Positions 18,105 to 26,911 of a stretch of 64,000 nucleotides of DNA are shown here, piece after piece (position 1 is the stretch's first letter; every line of letters starts with the position of its first letter). The notes beneath the pieces are model-generated. The model had not been told where the DNA came from and searched no databases. It worked only from the letters and a program-made list of their open reading frames with translations. The DNA lies in assembly GCF_000966285.1 (NCBI RefSeq), contig NZ_KQ031391.1, forward strand, positions 4,418,540 to 4,482,539, given 5' to 3'. This DNA is from Pseudofrankia sp. DC12 (GTDB lineage Bacteria; Actinomycetota; Actinomycetes; Frankiales; Frankiaceae). The position numbers and the translations under genes are program-made.

Positions 18105-20435
18105 TCACGGGGCTGGGCGGAAGGTCGCGAACAGCTGCCGCCTCAGTGCCTGGTCGCTGGCCCACTGCTGTTCCCCGGTCCGCCAGGAGAGCAGGTAGCC
18201 GTGGCCGCCCCGGTCGGCGCCGCGCGAGAGCACATGCACCTTGCCTCCGTCCATGCTGTACGTGTACTCCCAGTCGGCCTCGGTCGATCCGTCGCCCGTG
18301 CCGACCGGGGCGAGCCGCAGGCGCTGGTAGTCCGCCAGCCCCATCGGCCCGCTGTGTGAGGCCGTGTCGAAGTTCGTCAGCCAGTCCCGCAGGACCGACG
18401 CCGGTGCCTGCCCCGCGCTTCCAACGCGCAGAACCGTACCAGTGGTCGGATTGGTGAAGTCGACCGTTCCGGCGCCCCCGGCGCCCGCCGCGCGCTTCCA
18501 GCTCGACGGGTACGCGAGCGACCAGCCGGCCGGGTCGGTGTAGGAGACCCAGCCGCGTGGCGGGGGCACGGGGGAGGTGGCGGCGGCCAGCGGGCCGTCC
18601 GGGACGGCGCTCGGGGGAGCGCTCGAGGCAAGGTCGGATGTGGCCGCGGCGGGGGTGCTCGCCTGCCGGTCGTCCTTGCCGTCGTCGGCGGACAGGCGGA
18701 CCACGAGCAGCGCGACCGCGAGCACCACGACGAGCACGGCCAGCACGATCATCGCGCGGCGTTCCGCCTGGGACCGGGGCGGGGTGTCCTCGCCGGGGCG
18801 CCTGGGGCGTGGCGGCCGGGGCGGGTCGTCGGACGGGCTGGCCTCGTCCGCGCTGGCCGGGCCGTCGCTGGCCGGGCCGGTGGGCCGGCTGGTCGCCCAG
18901 GCGGACCCCGAGTCCCAGTAGTCGGCGAGATCGTCGAGCTCGGCCGCGTCACCGCGCGGGCGCGGGACCTCGGTCGCGCCCGGCGTCGGCTGGTTGACCG
19001 CCGGGTCACCCACCAAAGTGCTTGTTGACGCGGGCAGGTCCGCGCCTTGGCCAGGCCCGTCCCCAACCGTGTCGTCGGCCAGCGCGCCCTTCATGATCAC
19101 TGTGGTCGGGACCTGGGCCTCGACGGGGCCGGTGGTGACGGGGCCGGCTTCCTTCTCGGCACCCTCGGCCTCGGTTCGCGGATCCGGGGATGCCGGGCTG
19201 ACGGGCGCCTCGGCGAAGACCCGGGTCGGTCCCGCCACCGCCGTGGCGTCGGCGGCCGGCGCGGGGCCCTGCCTGGGCGTGGCCGGTTCGGCCGGGCGCG
19301 GCGTGGCTGGCGTGACGGGATCGGGCGCGGCCGGTCCGGCCGGGCGGGGTGTCGCCGGCGTGACCGGGCGGGGTGTGACCGGCGTCGGTCGCGCCGTGGC
19401 GGGCCGCGGCGTGGCTGCCCGTGGCGTGGATGGTGTGGCCGCGCGTGGCGGCACCGGCGGGGAGGCGGAGGAACGGCCGGCTGACGAGGCCGCTGGCCGC
19501 GCGGGCGGTGGGCTGGTCGGCCGGGGGGCCGCCCGGGTCTGGCCGGTCGCCGACGGCCGCCCTGGCGTCTCGCCCGCCAGGTCGCGCAGCCGGGTCCGCA
19601 CGTTGGTGAGCGTCGGGCGCTCCAGCTCCCGCTGGGAGAGCATCCCCTCCAGGAGGGGCCCGAGCCTGCCCGCGTGCCGGGCCGGCCGGATCAGGCCTTC
19701 GACGACGGAGGTCAGGATGTCGAGCGGGGTGGCGCCGCCGAACGGTGGCTCGCCCTCGGCGGCCGCGTACAGGGTGGCGCCGAGTCCCCAGACGTCGCAC
19801 TCCGGCCCGCCAGGCTCGCCGTGCGCCCGCTCCGGGGCCAGGTAGGCCGGCGATCCCACGACCTCGCCTGTCCGGGTCAGCCGCGGGTCGCCGTCGCTGA
19901 CCGCGATCCCGAAGTCGGTGAGCCTGGCCTGTCCGTCCCGGTTGAGCAGGACGTTGCTGGGCTTGACGTCGCGATGCACGACGCCGAGGCGGTGCGCGGC
20001 GTCCAGCGCGTAGGCCAGCGAGATCCCGATCTGGGCGACCTGGTCGACCGGCAGGCCGCCCTCGCGCTCGATCCTGGCCGACAGCGGCTCGCCCTCGACG
20101 AGCTCCATCACGATCCACGGCAGCTCGCCGTCGTCAATGACGTCCAGCACACCGACCGCGCCCGGATGGTGGATTCGGCCGGCGGAACGGGCCTCGCGCA
20201 GCACCCGCTCCCGGGCGTCCGCGTTCGCGGCCGGACTGCCGGTCGGCATCCGCACTTCCTTGACGGCGACGGTCCGCCGCATGATCTGGTCCGTGGCGCG
20301 GTGTACCACGCCCATGCCGCCGACGCCGATGACCGCGTCGAGCCGGTAGCGCCGGCCGACGATCGTGCCCGGGGCATGCCCCGAGGAGCCCGCTGGCAGG
20401 CCGGATCCCATCGCTGACCGGCCTTCGCCTGCCAT
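18105..20435 (-). CDS. Membrane serine/threonine protein kinase with secreted sensor domain
   Basis: 776 residues. The kinase domain (about 28-290) is intact: GVGGMGVVH, VAVKEV, HRDVKPSN, DFGIA, GSPAYLAPER. A long Pro/Thr/Ala-rich linker (about 295-570) contains TPRP-type repeats and probably carries phosphosites. One membrane helix follows (about 576-598), then an outer domain of about 130 residues (GWVSYTDPAGWSLAYPSSWK... to ATFRPAP) of a PsbP-like look seen in other actinobacterial kinases. The ATG at 20435 has GAGAGAGG upstream. It is separated by about 145 bases from the next kinase gene on the same strand, so the two may be cotranscribed. Confidence 0.9.
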   Translation of the reverse strand: MAGEGRSAMGSGLPAGSSGHAPGTIVGRRYRLDAVIGVGGMGVVHRATDQIMRRTVAVKEVRMPTGSPAANADARERVLREARSAGRIHHPGAVGVLDVIDDGELPWIVMELVEGEPLSARIEREGGLPVDQVAQIGISLAYALDAAHRLGVVHRDVKPSNVLLNRDGQARLTDFGIAVSDGDPRLTRTGEVVGSPAYLAPERAHGEPGGPECDVWGLGATLYAAAEGEPPFGGATPLDILTSVVEGLIRPARHAGRLGPLLEGMLSQRELERPTLTNVRTRLRDLAGETPGRPSATGQTRAAPRPTSPPPARPAASSAGRSSASPPVPPRAATPSTPRAATPRPATARPTPVTPRPVTPATPRPAGPAAPDPVTPATPRPAEPATPRQGPAPAADATAVAGPTRVFAEAPVSPASPDPRTEAEGAEKEAGPVTTGPVEAQVPTTVIMKGALADDTVGDGPGQGADLPASTSTLVGDPAVNQPTPGATEVPRPRGDAAELDDLADYWDSGSAWATSRPTGPASDGPASADEASPSDDPPRPPRPRRPGEDTPPRSQAERRAMIVLAVLVVVLAVALLVVRLSADDGKDDRQASTPAAATSDLASSAPPSAVPDGPLAAATSPVPPPRGWVSYTDPAGWSLAYPSSWKRAAGAGGAGTVDFTNPTTGTVLRVGSAGQAPASVLRDWLTNFDTASHSGPMGLADYQRLRLAPVGTGDGSTEADWEYTYSMDGGKVHVLSRGADRGGHGYLLSWRTGEQQWASDQALRRQLFATFRPAP

Positions 20436-20741
20436 CTCGTGGTACCTCTCTCGCTCGTCCCCCGGCTACCGCCCGAGCCGGCCCGGTCCTGCCCACCCAC
20501 TCGACCGGGCCTGATCACCCGGCGTCCGGGGAGTCGTGCTCCCCGGCCGTCGCCGTACGCCGTCCTGATTGTCCGACTGTCGCGTTCCGGGCGCGTCGGC
20601 GGATCGGCCGCTCGGATTGTCAGTCCTGTGCCCTAGCCTCGAACCGACGGCGACGGGAGATCCAGAGCCGGCCCGAGGGAGCCGGTCCGGGGCAGGCGCC
20701 CCGGCGAGGTCGGGAACTGGCAGGGGGATGGGGAGGTGGCG
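20436..20741. promoter_or_regulatory. Divergent promoter region, kinase / ada
   Basis: 306 bases between two divergent genes. A TAGCCT at 20634-20639 is a candidate -10 for ada; the nearest TTGTCA (20617-20622) is only 11 bases upstream, too close for a normal -35. Nothing else is seen. Confidence 0.3.
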
Positions 20742-21866
20742 ATGGCATCGCCGACGTTGGACCAGATCCGGCTCGCGCCGAAGGTGCTTCTGCACGATCA
20801 TCTGGATGGCGGGCTGCGGCCGTCGACGGTGGTGGAGCTGGCCGACGAGTGCGGGTACACCGCGCTGCCGACCACCGACGTCACCAAGCTCGGCGGCTGG
20901 TTCCGTGGCGGCGCGCACGACCTGCCGGATCGGCTTCGCCGATCCGGCAGGAGCCCCGGCGGTTCACTGGTGCGCTACCTGGAGACGTTCAGTCACACCG
21001 TCGCGGTCATGCAGACACCCGAGGCGCTGGCCCGCGTCGCCCGCGAGTGCGCCGAGGACCTGGCCGCCGACGGCATCGTCTACGCCGAGATCCGGTTCGC
21101 CCCGGAGCTGCATACCGAGAACGGGCTGTCGCTGGACGCGACCGTCGAGGCGGTGCTCGACGGGCTGCGCGCGGGCTCCCAGGGCACCGGCCTGCACGCC
21201 CGGGTGCTGTGCACCGCGATGCGTCACCAGGCCCGCTCGCTGGAGATCGCGGAACTGGCGGTCCGCTGGCGCGACCAGGGCGTCGTCGGCTTTGACATCG
21301 CCGGCGCCGAGGCGGGCAACCCGCCCACCCGCCACCTGGACGCGTTCCAGTACATCCAGCGCGCCAACGGCCACTTCACGATCCACGCCGGCGAGGCGTT
21401 CGGCCTGCCGTCTATCTGGGAGGCCGTGCAGTGGTGCAACGCGGACCGGCTCGGCCACGGGGTCCGCATCGTCGATGACATCTCCGTCGATCTGGAGGGC
21501 CAGGTGTCATTGGGCCTGCTGGCGAACTACGTCCGCGACACCCGCGTCCCGCTGGAGATGTGCCCGTCGTCGAACGTCCACACCGGTGCGGCGCGCAGCA
21601 TCGAGACACACCCGATCGGCGTGCTGCGTGACCTGCGCTTCCGGGTCACGGTGAACACCGACAACCGGTTGATGAGCGACGTCACCCTCTCCAGCGAGTT
21701 CGCGACGCTGGTGGAGACGTTCGGCTACGGCTGGCCGGACATCCGCTGGTTCACCCTCAACGCGATGAAGTCCGCCTTCCTCCCGTTCGACCAGCGCCTC
21801 GACCTGATCGACAACGTCATCAAGCCCGGCTTCGACGCGCTGGCCGGGAGCCCGTCCAGTGCCTGA
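20742..21866 (+). CDS. ada: Adenosine deaminase
   Basis: 374 residues. Zinc enzyme converting (deoxy)adenosine to (deoxy)inosine in purine salvage. Metal and catalytic motifs are present: [10 protein letters not shown] near residue 20, HAGEAFG near 214, SSNVHTGA near 275 and [10 protein letters not shown] near 305. A stretch of about 13 residues ([13 protein letters not shown]) near residue 61 looks inserted relative to Streptomyces enzymes as I remember them, and is coded by a perfect hairpin. ATG 20742 is chosen for its spacing from GGGGAGG. It belongs with deoC, upp, the phosphomutase and punA as a nucleoside salvage neighbourhood. Confidence 0.95.
   Translation: MASPTLDQIRLAPKVLLHDHLDGGLRPSTVVELADECGYTALPTTDVTKLGGWFRGGAHDLPDRLRRSGRSPGGSLVRYLETFSHTVAVMQTPEALARVARECAEDLAADGIVYAEIRFAPELHTENGLSLDATVEAVLDGLRAGSQGTGLHARVLCTAMRHQARSLEIAELAVRWRDQGVVGFDIAGAEAGNPPTRHLDAFQYIQRANGHFTIHAGEAFGLPSIWEAVQWCNADRLGHGVRIVDDISVDLEGQVSLGLLANYVRDTRVPLEMCPSSNVHTGAARSIETHPIGVLRDLRFRVTVNTDNRLMSDVTLSSEFATLVETFGYGWPDIRWFTLNAMKSAFLPFDQRLDLIDNVIKPGFDALAGSPSSA
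20922..20950. repeat. Perfect hairpin (13-bp arms) inside ada
   Basis: 20922-20934 is the exact reverse complement of 20938-20950, with a three-base loop. It codes for the apparently inserted peptide in ada, so it may be a small palindromic element that landed in frame. Confidence 0.7.
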
Positions 21867-22157
21867 ACGCCGTCATCGGCGCGGGCCCGGAGACCCGCCC
21901 GCCCCAGCCCAAGATCCTCGGCTGCGCCGAGAGCGACGTCAGCGGGCCTCGCTTCGAGCCTTCGCGAACGCGCCGATCTTCCTCGCGGCAAGCGGTTTAT
22001 CTGTTTAGTCACACACCGGTACTACCTGGCGGCCATCTGGTTCGGGGTCTGCGGTGCGTCTCTCGTCGGGCTGGCCGTCACCTGGGCCGTTCGACGGACA
22101 CGACAGCACAACGGGCCTAGTGAACACAACGGGCCTGGCGAAGAGGTGACGCGATGA
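21859..22157 (+). other. Possible small membrane-protein gene, start unresolved
   Basis: The frame ending at 22157 reads YYLAAIWFGVCGASLVGLAV then TWAVRRTRQ, a convincing single membrane helix with a basic end. Its stop overlaps the tag start by four bases (ATGA), as in coupled genes. Yet this frame has no ATG, GTG or TTG start after the stop at 21864. A GTG at 21859 opens another frame that runs to 22008, so a frameshift near 21970-22008 would join them. It may be a broken gene or a sequence error. Confidence 0.3.
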
Positions 22158-22783
22158 CGGAGACGCTGCCCGCCCCGGCGACGGCCGCGAAGGAGACTGG
22201 GCCGGGCGGGCCGGTTGCCGGGCCGGATGGGCTGATGCGGTGCCCTTGGGGGGTGTCGACGGCCGACTACCTCGCGTACCACGACGACGAGTGGGGCCGG
22301 CCGGTCCGGGACACCGTCGGGCTGTTCGAGCGGCTCAGCCTGGAGGCGTTCCAGTCGGGCCTGTCGTGGCTGACGATCTTGCGCAAACGGGACGGCTTCC
22401 GGCGGGCGTTCGCGGGCTTCGACCCGGTCGTGGTCGCCGAGTTCGGCCCGGACGACGAGGTCCGGCTGCTCGGCGATGCCTCGATCGTCCGTAACCGGCG
22501 CAAGATCGAGGCCACCATCGCCAACGCCCGCGCGATCCTGGCCCTTGATGAGCCGCTGGAGAACCTGGTCTGGTCATTCCAGCCCGACCCGGCCGCCAGG
22601 CCGGCCCCGCGCGCGATGGCTGACCTCACCCCTACGACCGCGGAGTCCATCGCCCTGGCGAAGGCGTTGCGCAAGCGGGGCTTCGTCTTCGTCGGCCCGA
22701 CCACGGCCTACGCGATGATGCAGGCCTGCGGCCTGGTGAACGACCACCTCGCCGACTGCGTCGCCCGCGATCCCGTGCCCTGA
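22154..22783 (+). CDS. tag: DNA-3-methyladenine glycosylase I
   Basis: 209 residues. Base-excision repair enzyme removing 3-methyladenine from DNA. It matches the Tag family throughout: RCPWGVSTADYLAYHDDEWG at the N-terminus (with the zinc-site Cys), LFERLSLEAFQSGLSWLTIL, the segment VRNRRKIEATIANARA, and the C-terminal GFVFVGPTTAYAMMQACGLVNDH with the His and Cys expected for zinc. A 25-residue disordered leader precedes the domain. The ATG overlaps the preceding small open frame by four bases. Confidence 0.93.
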   Translation: MTETLPAPATAAKETGPGGPVAGPDGLMRCPWGVSTADYLAYHDDEWGRPVRDTVGLFERLSLEAFQSGLSWLTILRKRDGFRRAFAGFDPVVVAEFGPDDEVRLLGDASIVRNRRKIEATIANARAILALDEPLENLVWSFQPDPAARPAPRAMADLTPTTAESIALAKALRKRGFVFVGPTTAYAMMQACGLVNDHLADCVARDPVP

Positions 22784-22808
22784 CCGGCCGCAGCCGGCGC
22801 CCCGGAGG

Positions 22809-23681
22809 TCAGGGCGCGTCGCGCGGCATCTCGGCGAGGACGTCAGCGGTGCCGGACAGGCCGAGGCGGGTGGCGCCGGCCTGGATGAAGGCCAGGGCCT
22901 GCGCCGCGGTCCTGATACCGCCCGAGGCCTTGATGCCGAGGCGCCCACCGACGGCGGCGTGCATCGCCCGGATGGCGCGAAGGCTGGCGCCGCCGCCCGG
23001 ATGAAAGCCCGTCGAGGTCTTGACGAACTCGGCGCCCCCGGCGAGCGCCGCTCGGCAGGCCGAGCGAATCGTCGCGTCCGGCAGGATCGTCGTCTCCAGG
23101 ATGACCTTGAGCACCGCGTCGGACGGCATCGCGAGCCGTACCTCGTGGATCTCGGTCTCGATCGCGACCCAGTTCTCGTCCATCGCGTTCGCGAGGTCGA
23201 TCACCATGTCGATCTCGGTGGCGCCGTCGGCCACCGCCCGCCTGGTCTCCTCGACCTTGACCGCCGTCAGGTGGTTGCCGTGCGGGAAGCCGATCACTGA
23301 GGCGACCGCGTAGGCGGGCACCAGGTCTGCGGCCCGGTCGCGGTCGGTCGATCCGATCCCGGCGATCCGGCCGTTCCCGCCCTGGCGCGCGCTGGCGGCG
23401 GCCAGGAAGACGTGCGTCGGCGCAACGCACACGGCGGCGACACCGAACCTCGCCGCGTCCGCGCAGGCCTTGAGCACGTCGTCGGACGTCGCCTCCGGGC
23501 GCAACAGGGTGTGGTCGATCATCGCGGCCAGCTCGGCCCGGGTGGCCGGCACCGGCGGCAGCGGCGGGCTCACCGGCGCGGGCGGGTACTCCCGCCTGCC
23601 GGAGGCGTCCGCCTCGCCACCGGGCTGACGTGGTTCTCTGCCGCTGGCGGGCTGGTCGGGTCCGTCGGCTGCCGTCGTCAT
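22809..23681 (-). CDS. deoC: Deoxyribose-phosphate aldolase
   Basis: 290 residues. Splits 2-deoxyribose-5-phosphate into glyceraldehyde-3-phosphate and acetaldehyde, completing deoxynucleoside breakdown. The TIM-barrel motifs are clear: [11 protein letters not shown] near residue 55, the Schiff-base lysine in FVKTSTGF near 205, and [10 protein letters not shown] near 240. The first 45 residues are a Pro/Gly-rich extension. ATG 23681 has GGAG directly upstream. It diverges from upp, so a shared control region (23682-23832) may serve both salvage genes. Confidence 0.94.
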   Translation of the reverse strand: MTTAADGPDQPASGREPRQPGGEADASGRREYPPAPVSPPLPPVPATRAELAAMIDHTLLRPEATSDDVLKACADAARFGVAAVCVAPTHVFLAAASARQGGNGRIAGIGSTDRDRAADLVPAYAVASVIGFPHGNHLTAVKVEETRRAVADGATEIDMVIDLANAMDENWVAIETEIHEVRLAMPSDAVLKVILETTILPDATIRSACRAALAGGAEFVKTSTGFHPGGGASLRAIRAMHAAVGGRLGIKASGGIRTAAQALAFIQAGATRLGLSGTADVLAEMPRDAP

Positions 23682-23832
23682 GGCTCCATCTTTACGCGTG
23701 GTTCGGCCCCGGACGAGGCCCCTGTGCACCCACGTCCCCGGACGCGGTGGTACACGTGCAATGCGGCCCGCGGTGTGCGCGGTCCCGCGGCCTCGCGGCC
23801 AGCGCGGCGCATTCTCCAAGGAGCGGTTTCTC

Positions 23833-24456
23833 GTGCAGGTAGATGTCCTCGACCACCCGCTCGCCGCGGTCGCCCTCACCACCCTGCGCGACGAGCGCAC
23901 GCCTCGGCCGGCCTTCCGCGCGGCTCTCCACGACCTCGCCATGATGCTCGTCTACGAGGCCGCCAGGACCCTCCCGACCGAGCCGGTCGCCGTGCGCACC
24001 CCGCTGGCCGAGACCACCGGGGCGAGGCTCGCCGGCGAGCCGGTCGTGGTGCCCGTGCTGCGCGCGGGCCTCGGCATGCTGCCGGCCGCGCACGCCTTCA
24101 TCCCGGACGCGGTGAGCGCCTTCATCGGCCTCGCCCGCGACGAGGAGACCCTCCAGCCGACCGTCTACCTGGAGTCCGTGCCCACGGACCTGTCCGGCCG
24201 CCCGGTGCTGCTGCTCGACCCGATGCTCGCGACCGGGGGCTCCGCGTTGCACGCGCTGCGCCTGCTCGCCGGCCACGGGGCACGCGGCATCATCGTCGTC
24301 TCGGTCGTCTCCGCTCCGGAGGGAATCGCCGCTCTGGAGGCCAGCGGCCTCGAGCTGCGCCTCGTCACCGGCGTCGTCGACGCCGGCCTCAACGACACCG
24401 CCTACATCGTCCCCGGCCTCGGCGACGCCGGCGACCGCCTCTTCGGCGCCGTCTGA
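23833..24456 (+). CDS. upp: Uracil phosphoribosyltransferase
   Basis: 207 residues, the normal length. Converts uracil and PRPP to UMP. Diagnostic motifs are [10 protein letters not shown] near residue 75 and the PRPP loop [13 protein letters not shown] near 130, with GVVDAGLND and [11 protein letters not shown] in the uracil-binding C-terminus. GTG 23833 is preceded by AAGGAG at 23818-23823. A longer start from 23680 would add an Arg-rich extension unlike the family. It converges on the phosphomutase gene. Confidence 0.95.
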   Translation: MQVDVLDHPLAAVALTTLRDERTPRPAFRAALHDLAMMLVYEAARTLPTEPVAVRTPLAETTGARLAGEPVVVPVLRAGLGMLPAAHAFIPDAVSAFIGLARDEETLQPTVYLESVPTDLSGRPVLLLDPMLATGGSALHALRLLAGHGARGIIVVSVVSAPEGIAALEASGLELRLVTGVVDAGLNDTAYIVPGLGDAGDRLFGAV

Positions 24457-24457
24457 C

Positions 24458-24476
24458 GTCATCGCATCGAGATGAC
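24458..24476. terminator. Weak hairpin between upp and the phosphomutase gene
   Basis: A six-base stem (24458-24463 with 24471-24476) lies in the 35-base gap of two converging genes. It is short and has no T-run. Confidence 0.35.
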
Positions 24477-24491
24477 CCAGGAGGAGCGGCG

Positions 24492-26231
24492 CTAGGCCTC
24501 GGAGAGGGTTCGGGCCCAGCTGACCAGTCGGGCGAGCTGGGAGGTGGCGGTCGCGCGCGCGGTGGTGAGGTCCGCTGCGCCCGCGGCGACGGGCGCGCCT
24601 GCTTCCAGGTAGATCTTGAGTTTGGGCTCGGTGCCGCTTGGGCGGACCACGGCGCGGGCGCCCTCGGCGAGGGTGATGATCAGGACGTCGGACGGTGGCA
24701 GGGTGGTGGCCGGGTGCAGCAGGTCCCGGACCGCCTCGACGCGCAGGCCGCCGATCGCCGCCGGTGGCGCGGCCCGCAGCCGGTCGGTCAGAGCGGTGCT
24801 CGCGGCCAGGTCGGGGACCCGGATCGAGACCTGGGCCGTCACCGTGACACCGAGCTCGCGGGACAGGTCGTCCAGCCGGTCGAGCAGGGTGCGGCCCCGG
24901 GCCGCCTCGGCGGCGGCCATCCGGGCGACCACGACGGCCGCGGTGATGCCGTCCTTGTCGCGGACCAGGTCGGGACGGACCGCGTAGCCGAGGGCTTCCT
25001 CGTAGCCGAAGGTCAGATCGCCAGTTGCCCGCACGATCCACTTGAACCCAGTGAGGGTCTCGGCGTAGCGGACACCACGACGCGCGGCGAGCGCGCGCAG
25101 CGCCGTCGCGCTGACCACCGTCGTCGCGACCGGCCCGGAGGAGGTCCGCAGTACCTCGTCGGCGAGCAACAGGCCGAGCTCGTCGCCGGTCAGGACCCGT
25201 GCGGAGTCAGGCCCGGCGTCGCCGGGCCGAGGGGGGACGGGCCTGACGGCGACCGCGAGGCGGTCGGCGTCCGGGTCGTTCGCGAGCATCAGGTCCGCGC
25301 TGGTCTCCCGGCCCAGCGCGAGCACGAGGTCCAGGACGCCCGGCTCCTCCGGGTTCGGGAACGGCGCCGTCGGGAAGTCCGGGTCGGGCTGGGCCTGCGC
25401 GGCGGCGACGAGCGGCTCCGGCAGCCCCGCCGCCGCGAACACCCGGCGCAGCACATCCAGCCCGACCCCGTGCAGCGGCGTGTAGGCGATCAGCGGGGCC
25501 GGCCCCGGGGGCGGGCCCGCGCCGGCCGGCGTGTCGGCCGCGGCGGCGACGTACGCGGCCACGATCTCGTCGCCGAGCTGAGTCCACGTGTCGGCCAGCG
25601 GGATCGCCGTGGCGGGAGGGGCGGCGGCGATGGCGGCCTCGATCTGCTCGTCCGCCGGGGCGACGAGCTGTGCGCCGCGCTCGGGAGCGCCGACCGGCCC
25701 GCCGAGATAGACCTTGTAGCCGTTGTCGGTCGCCGGATTGTGGCTGGCCGTCACCATGACGCCTGCGTCCGCCGCGAGCTGCCGGACGGCGAACGCCAGC
25801 ACGGGCGTCGGCACCGGCCCGGGCAGCACCAGGGCACGCAGCCCGGCCCCCGCGAACACCTGGGCGCTGTCGCGGGCGAAGGCCGCGCTGCGGTGCCGTG
25901 CGTCGAACCCGACGACCACCGTCTTCGGGCCGCTGCCCGCCGCGTTCAGCCAGGCGGCGAGGCCGGCGGCGGCGCGGCGCACGACGGCCGTGTTCATGCC
26001 GTTCGGCCCGGCTCGCAGCGGGCCGCGCAGCCCGGCGGTGCCGAAGGTCAACGACCCCGCGAACCGGTCCGCGAGCTCGGCCCGTGCGGCCGCGCCGGTT
26101 GGCCCGCCACCGGCCGCGGCGAGCAGGCCCTCGATCTCGGCCCGGTCCGTCTCGTCGGGGTCGTGGGCGAGCCAGGCCTGGGCCGCCTGGTCAACCCGCG
26201 TCTGGTCCTGGCCCGTGTCCCTTCCCCTCAC
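24492..26231 (-). CDS. manB: Phospho-sugar mutase (phosphomannomutase/phosphoglucomutase family)
   Basis: 579 residues, alpha-D-phosphohexomutase superfamily. The catalytic serine loop is TASHNPATDNGYKVYLGG near residue 170, the metal loop DPDADRLAVAV near 325, the sugar loop GYEEALGYAVRPD near 405, and the phosphate site RPSGTEPKLKIYL near 535. The entry FGTAGLRGPLRAGPNGMN is typical of the actinobacterial/PGM2-like group, which includes phosphopentomutases; between punA and deoC that reaction is plausible. The GTG at 26231 is overlapped by the IS607 tnpB remnant, which now supplies its GAGG ribosome site, so the native leader was replaced. Confidence 0.9.
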   Translation of the reverse strand: MRGRDTGQDQTRVDQAAQAWLAHDPDETDRAEIEGLLAAAGGGPTGAAARAELADRFAGSLTFGTAGLRGPLRAGPNGMNTAVVRRAAAGLAAWLNAAGSGPKTVVVGFDARHRSAAFARDSAQVFAGAGLRALVLPGPVPTPVLAFAVRQLAADAGVMVTASHNPATDNGYKVYLGGPVGAPERGAQLVAPADEQIEAAIAAAPPATAIPLADTWTQLGDEIVAAYVAAAADTPAGAGPPPGPAPLIAYTPLHGVGLDVLRRVFAAAGLPEPLVAAAQAQPDPDFPTAPFPNPEEPGVLDLVLALGRETSADLMLANDPDADRLAVAVRPVPPRPGDAGPDSARVLTGDELGLLLADEVLRTSSGPVATTVVSATALRALAARRGVRYAETLTGFKWIVRATGDLTFGYEEALGYAVRPDLVRDKDGITAAVVVARMAAAEAARGRTLLDRLDDLSRELGVTVTAQVSIRVPDLAASTALTDRLRAAPPAAIGGLRVEAVRDLLHPATTLPPSDVLIITLAEGARAVVRPSGTEPKLKIYLEAGAPVAAGAADLTTARATATSQLARLVSWARTLSEA

Positions 26232-26266
26232 GTCTGCCTCACCCGGTACGCCAGCATGGTCTTCAC
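26228..26266 (-). pseudogene. Remnant of IS607 tnpB (first 12 codons)
   Basis: A GTG at 26266 overlaps the tnpA stop by four bases (GTGA), the usual tnpA-tnpB junction of IS607, and reads VKTMLAYRVRQT before a stop. AYRVR is like the opening strand of TnpB. All the rest of tnpB is missing; the stop lies in the start codon of the phosphomutase gene. Confidence 0.55.
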
Positions 26267-26838
26267 GCCGGGCCGTCCCTCGTCGCCTCGGCGACCGCGC
26301 GGGCGGCCCGGTTCGCGGCGGCTCGGCGGCCGTACAGGCGGGCGCACATCGACGTCAGGATCTCGGTGATGTCCCGGACCAGATCGTCATCGACCTCTGC
26401 CGGGTCCACCACCAGCAGGCGACGGCCCTGCGCGGCCAGCGCGGCCTCGACGTACTCGGCGCCGAACCGGGCGAACCTGTCCCGGTGCTCGACGACGATG
26501 ACGGTCACCACCGGGTCCCGCAGCAGCGCGAGAAACTTCTGCCGGTGGCCGTTCAGCGCCGAACCGACCTCGGTCACGACCCGGCCAACAGCCAGACCCT
26601 GCCCAGCCGCCCAGGCAGTCACCCGGGCGACCTGCCGGTCAAGGTCAGCCTCCTGGCCGGCGGACGACACCCGGGCATACACCGCCGTCATCCCCACCGG
26701 GACCGGCCTGGCTGGCTCGTCCACGAGGATCAGCCCGCCAACCTTGCGCGCAGTAACCGGCAGCTTGCCCTCAAGGAACCACTGCCGGGCAGTCGAGTAC
26801 CCCACGCCGTTCGCGGCAGCCCAGTCCTTGAGGTTCAC
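26263..26838 (-). CDS. tnpA: IS607-family serine recombinase TnpA
   Basis: 191 residues, full family length. Residues 1-45 form a MerR-like helix-turn-helix (MNLKDWAAANGVGYSTARQW). The serine resolvase core starts with AVYARVSSAGQEADLDRQVA, which contains the nucleophilic serine, and continues with EVGSALNGHRQKFLALL and VVEHRDRFARFG. The C-terminal helix (LTSMCARLYGRRAAANRA) is typical of IS607. The protein looks active, but its partner TnpB is gone. It may still act on related elements elsewhere in the genome. Confidence 0.93.
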   Translation of the reverse strand: MNLKDWAAANGVGYSTARQWFLEGKLPVTARKVGGLILVDEPARPVPVGMTAVYARVSSAGQEADLDRQVARVTAWAAGQGLAVGRVVTEVGSALNGHRQKFLALLRDPVVTVIVVEHRDRFARFGAEYVEAALAAQGRRLLVVDPAEVDDDLVRDITEILTSMCARLYGRRAAANRAARAVAEATRDGPA

Positions 26839-26911
26839 GAACTCATCGTACAGCGCTAGCTGGCGCTACCCGGCGCACTCACGGCAGTAGATTTCACCCC
26901 CGTCGGCTGGC

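Larger units (their letters stand above)
26228..26838 (-). mobile_element. Truncated IS607-family element
   Basis: An intact tnpA and a 12-codon tnpB stub sit between punA and the phosphomutase gene. IS607 elements lack terminal inverted repeats, so the outer ends cannot be fixed. A short inverted repeat (26852-26856 with 26863-26867) just upstream of tnpA may mark the left end. Confidence 0.65.

Noticed and set aside
20936-20951. 16-base match between the ada palindrome and 56740-56755
   Set aside because: One 16-base match is expected by chance in 64 kb of G/C-biased DNA.
23412-26369. 985-codon forward open frame over deoC, upp and the phosphomutase gene
   Set aside because: Contradicted by three recognised enzymes in other frames.
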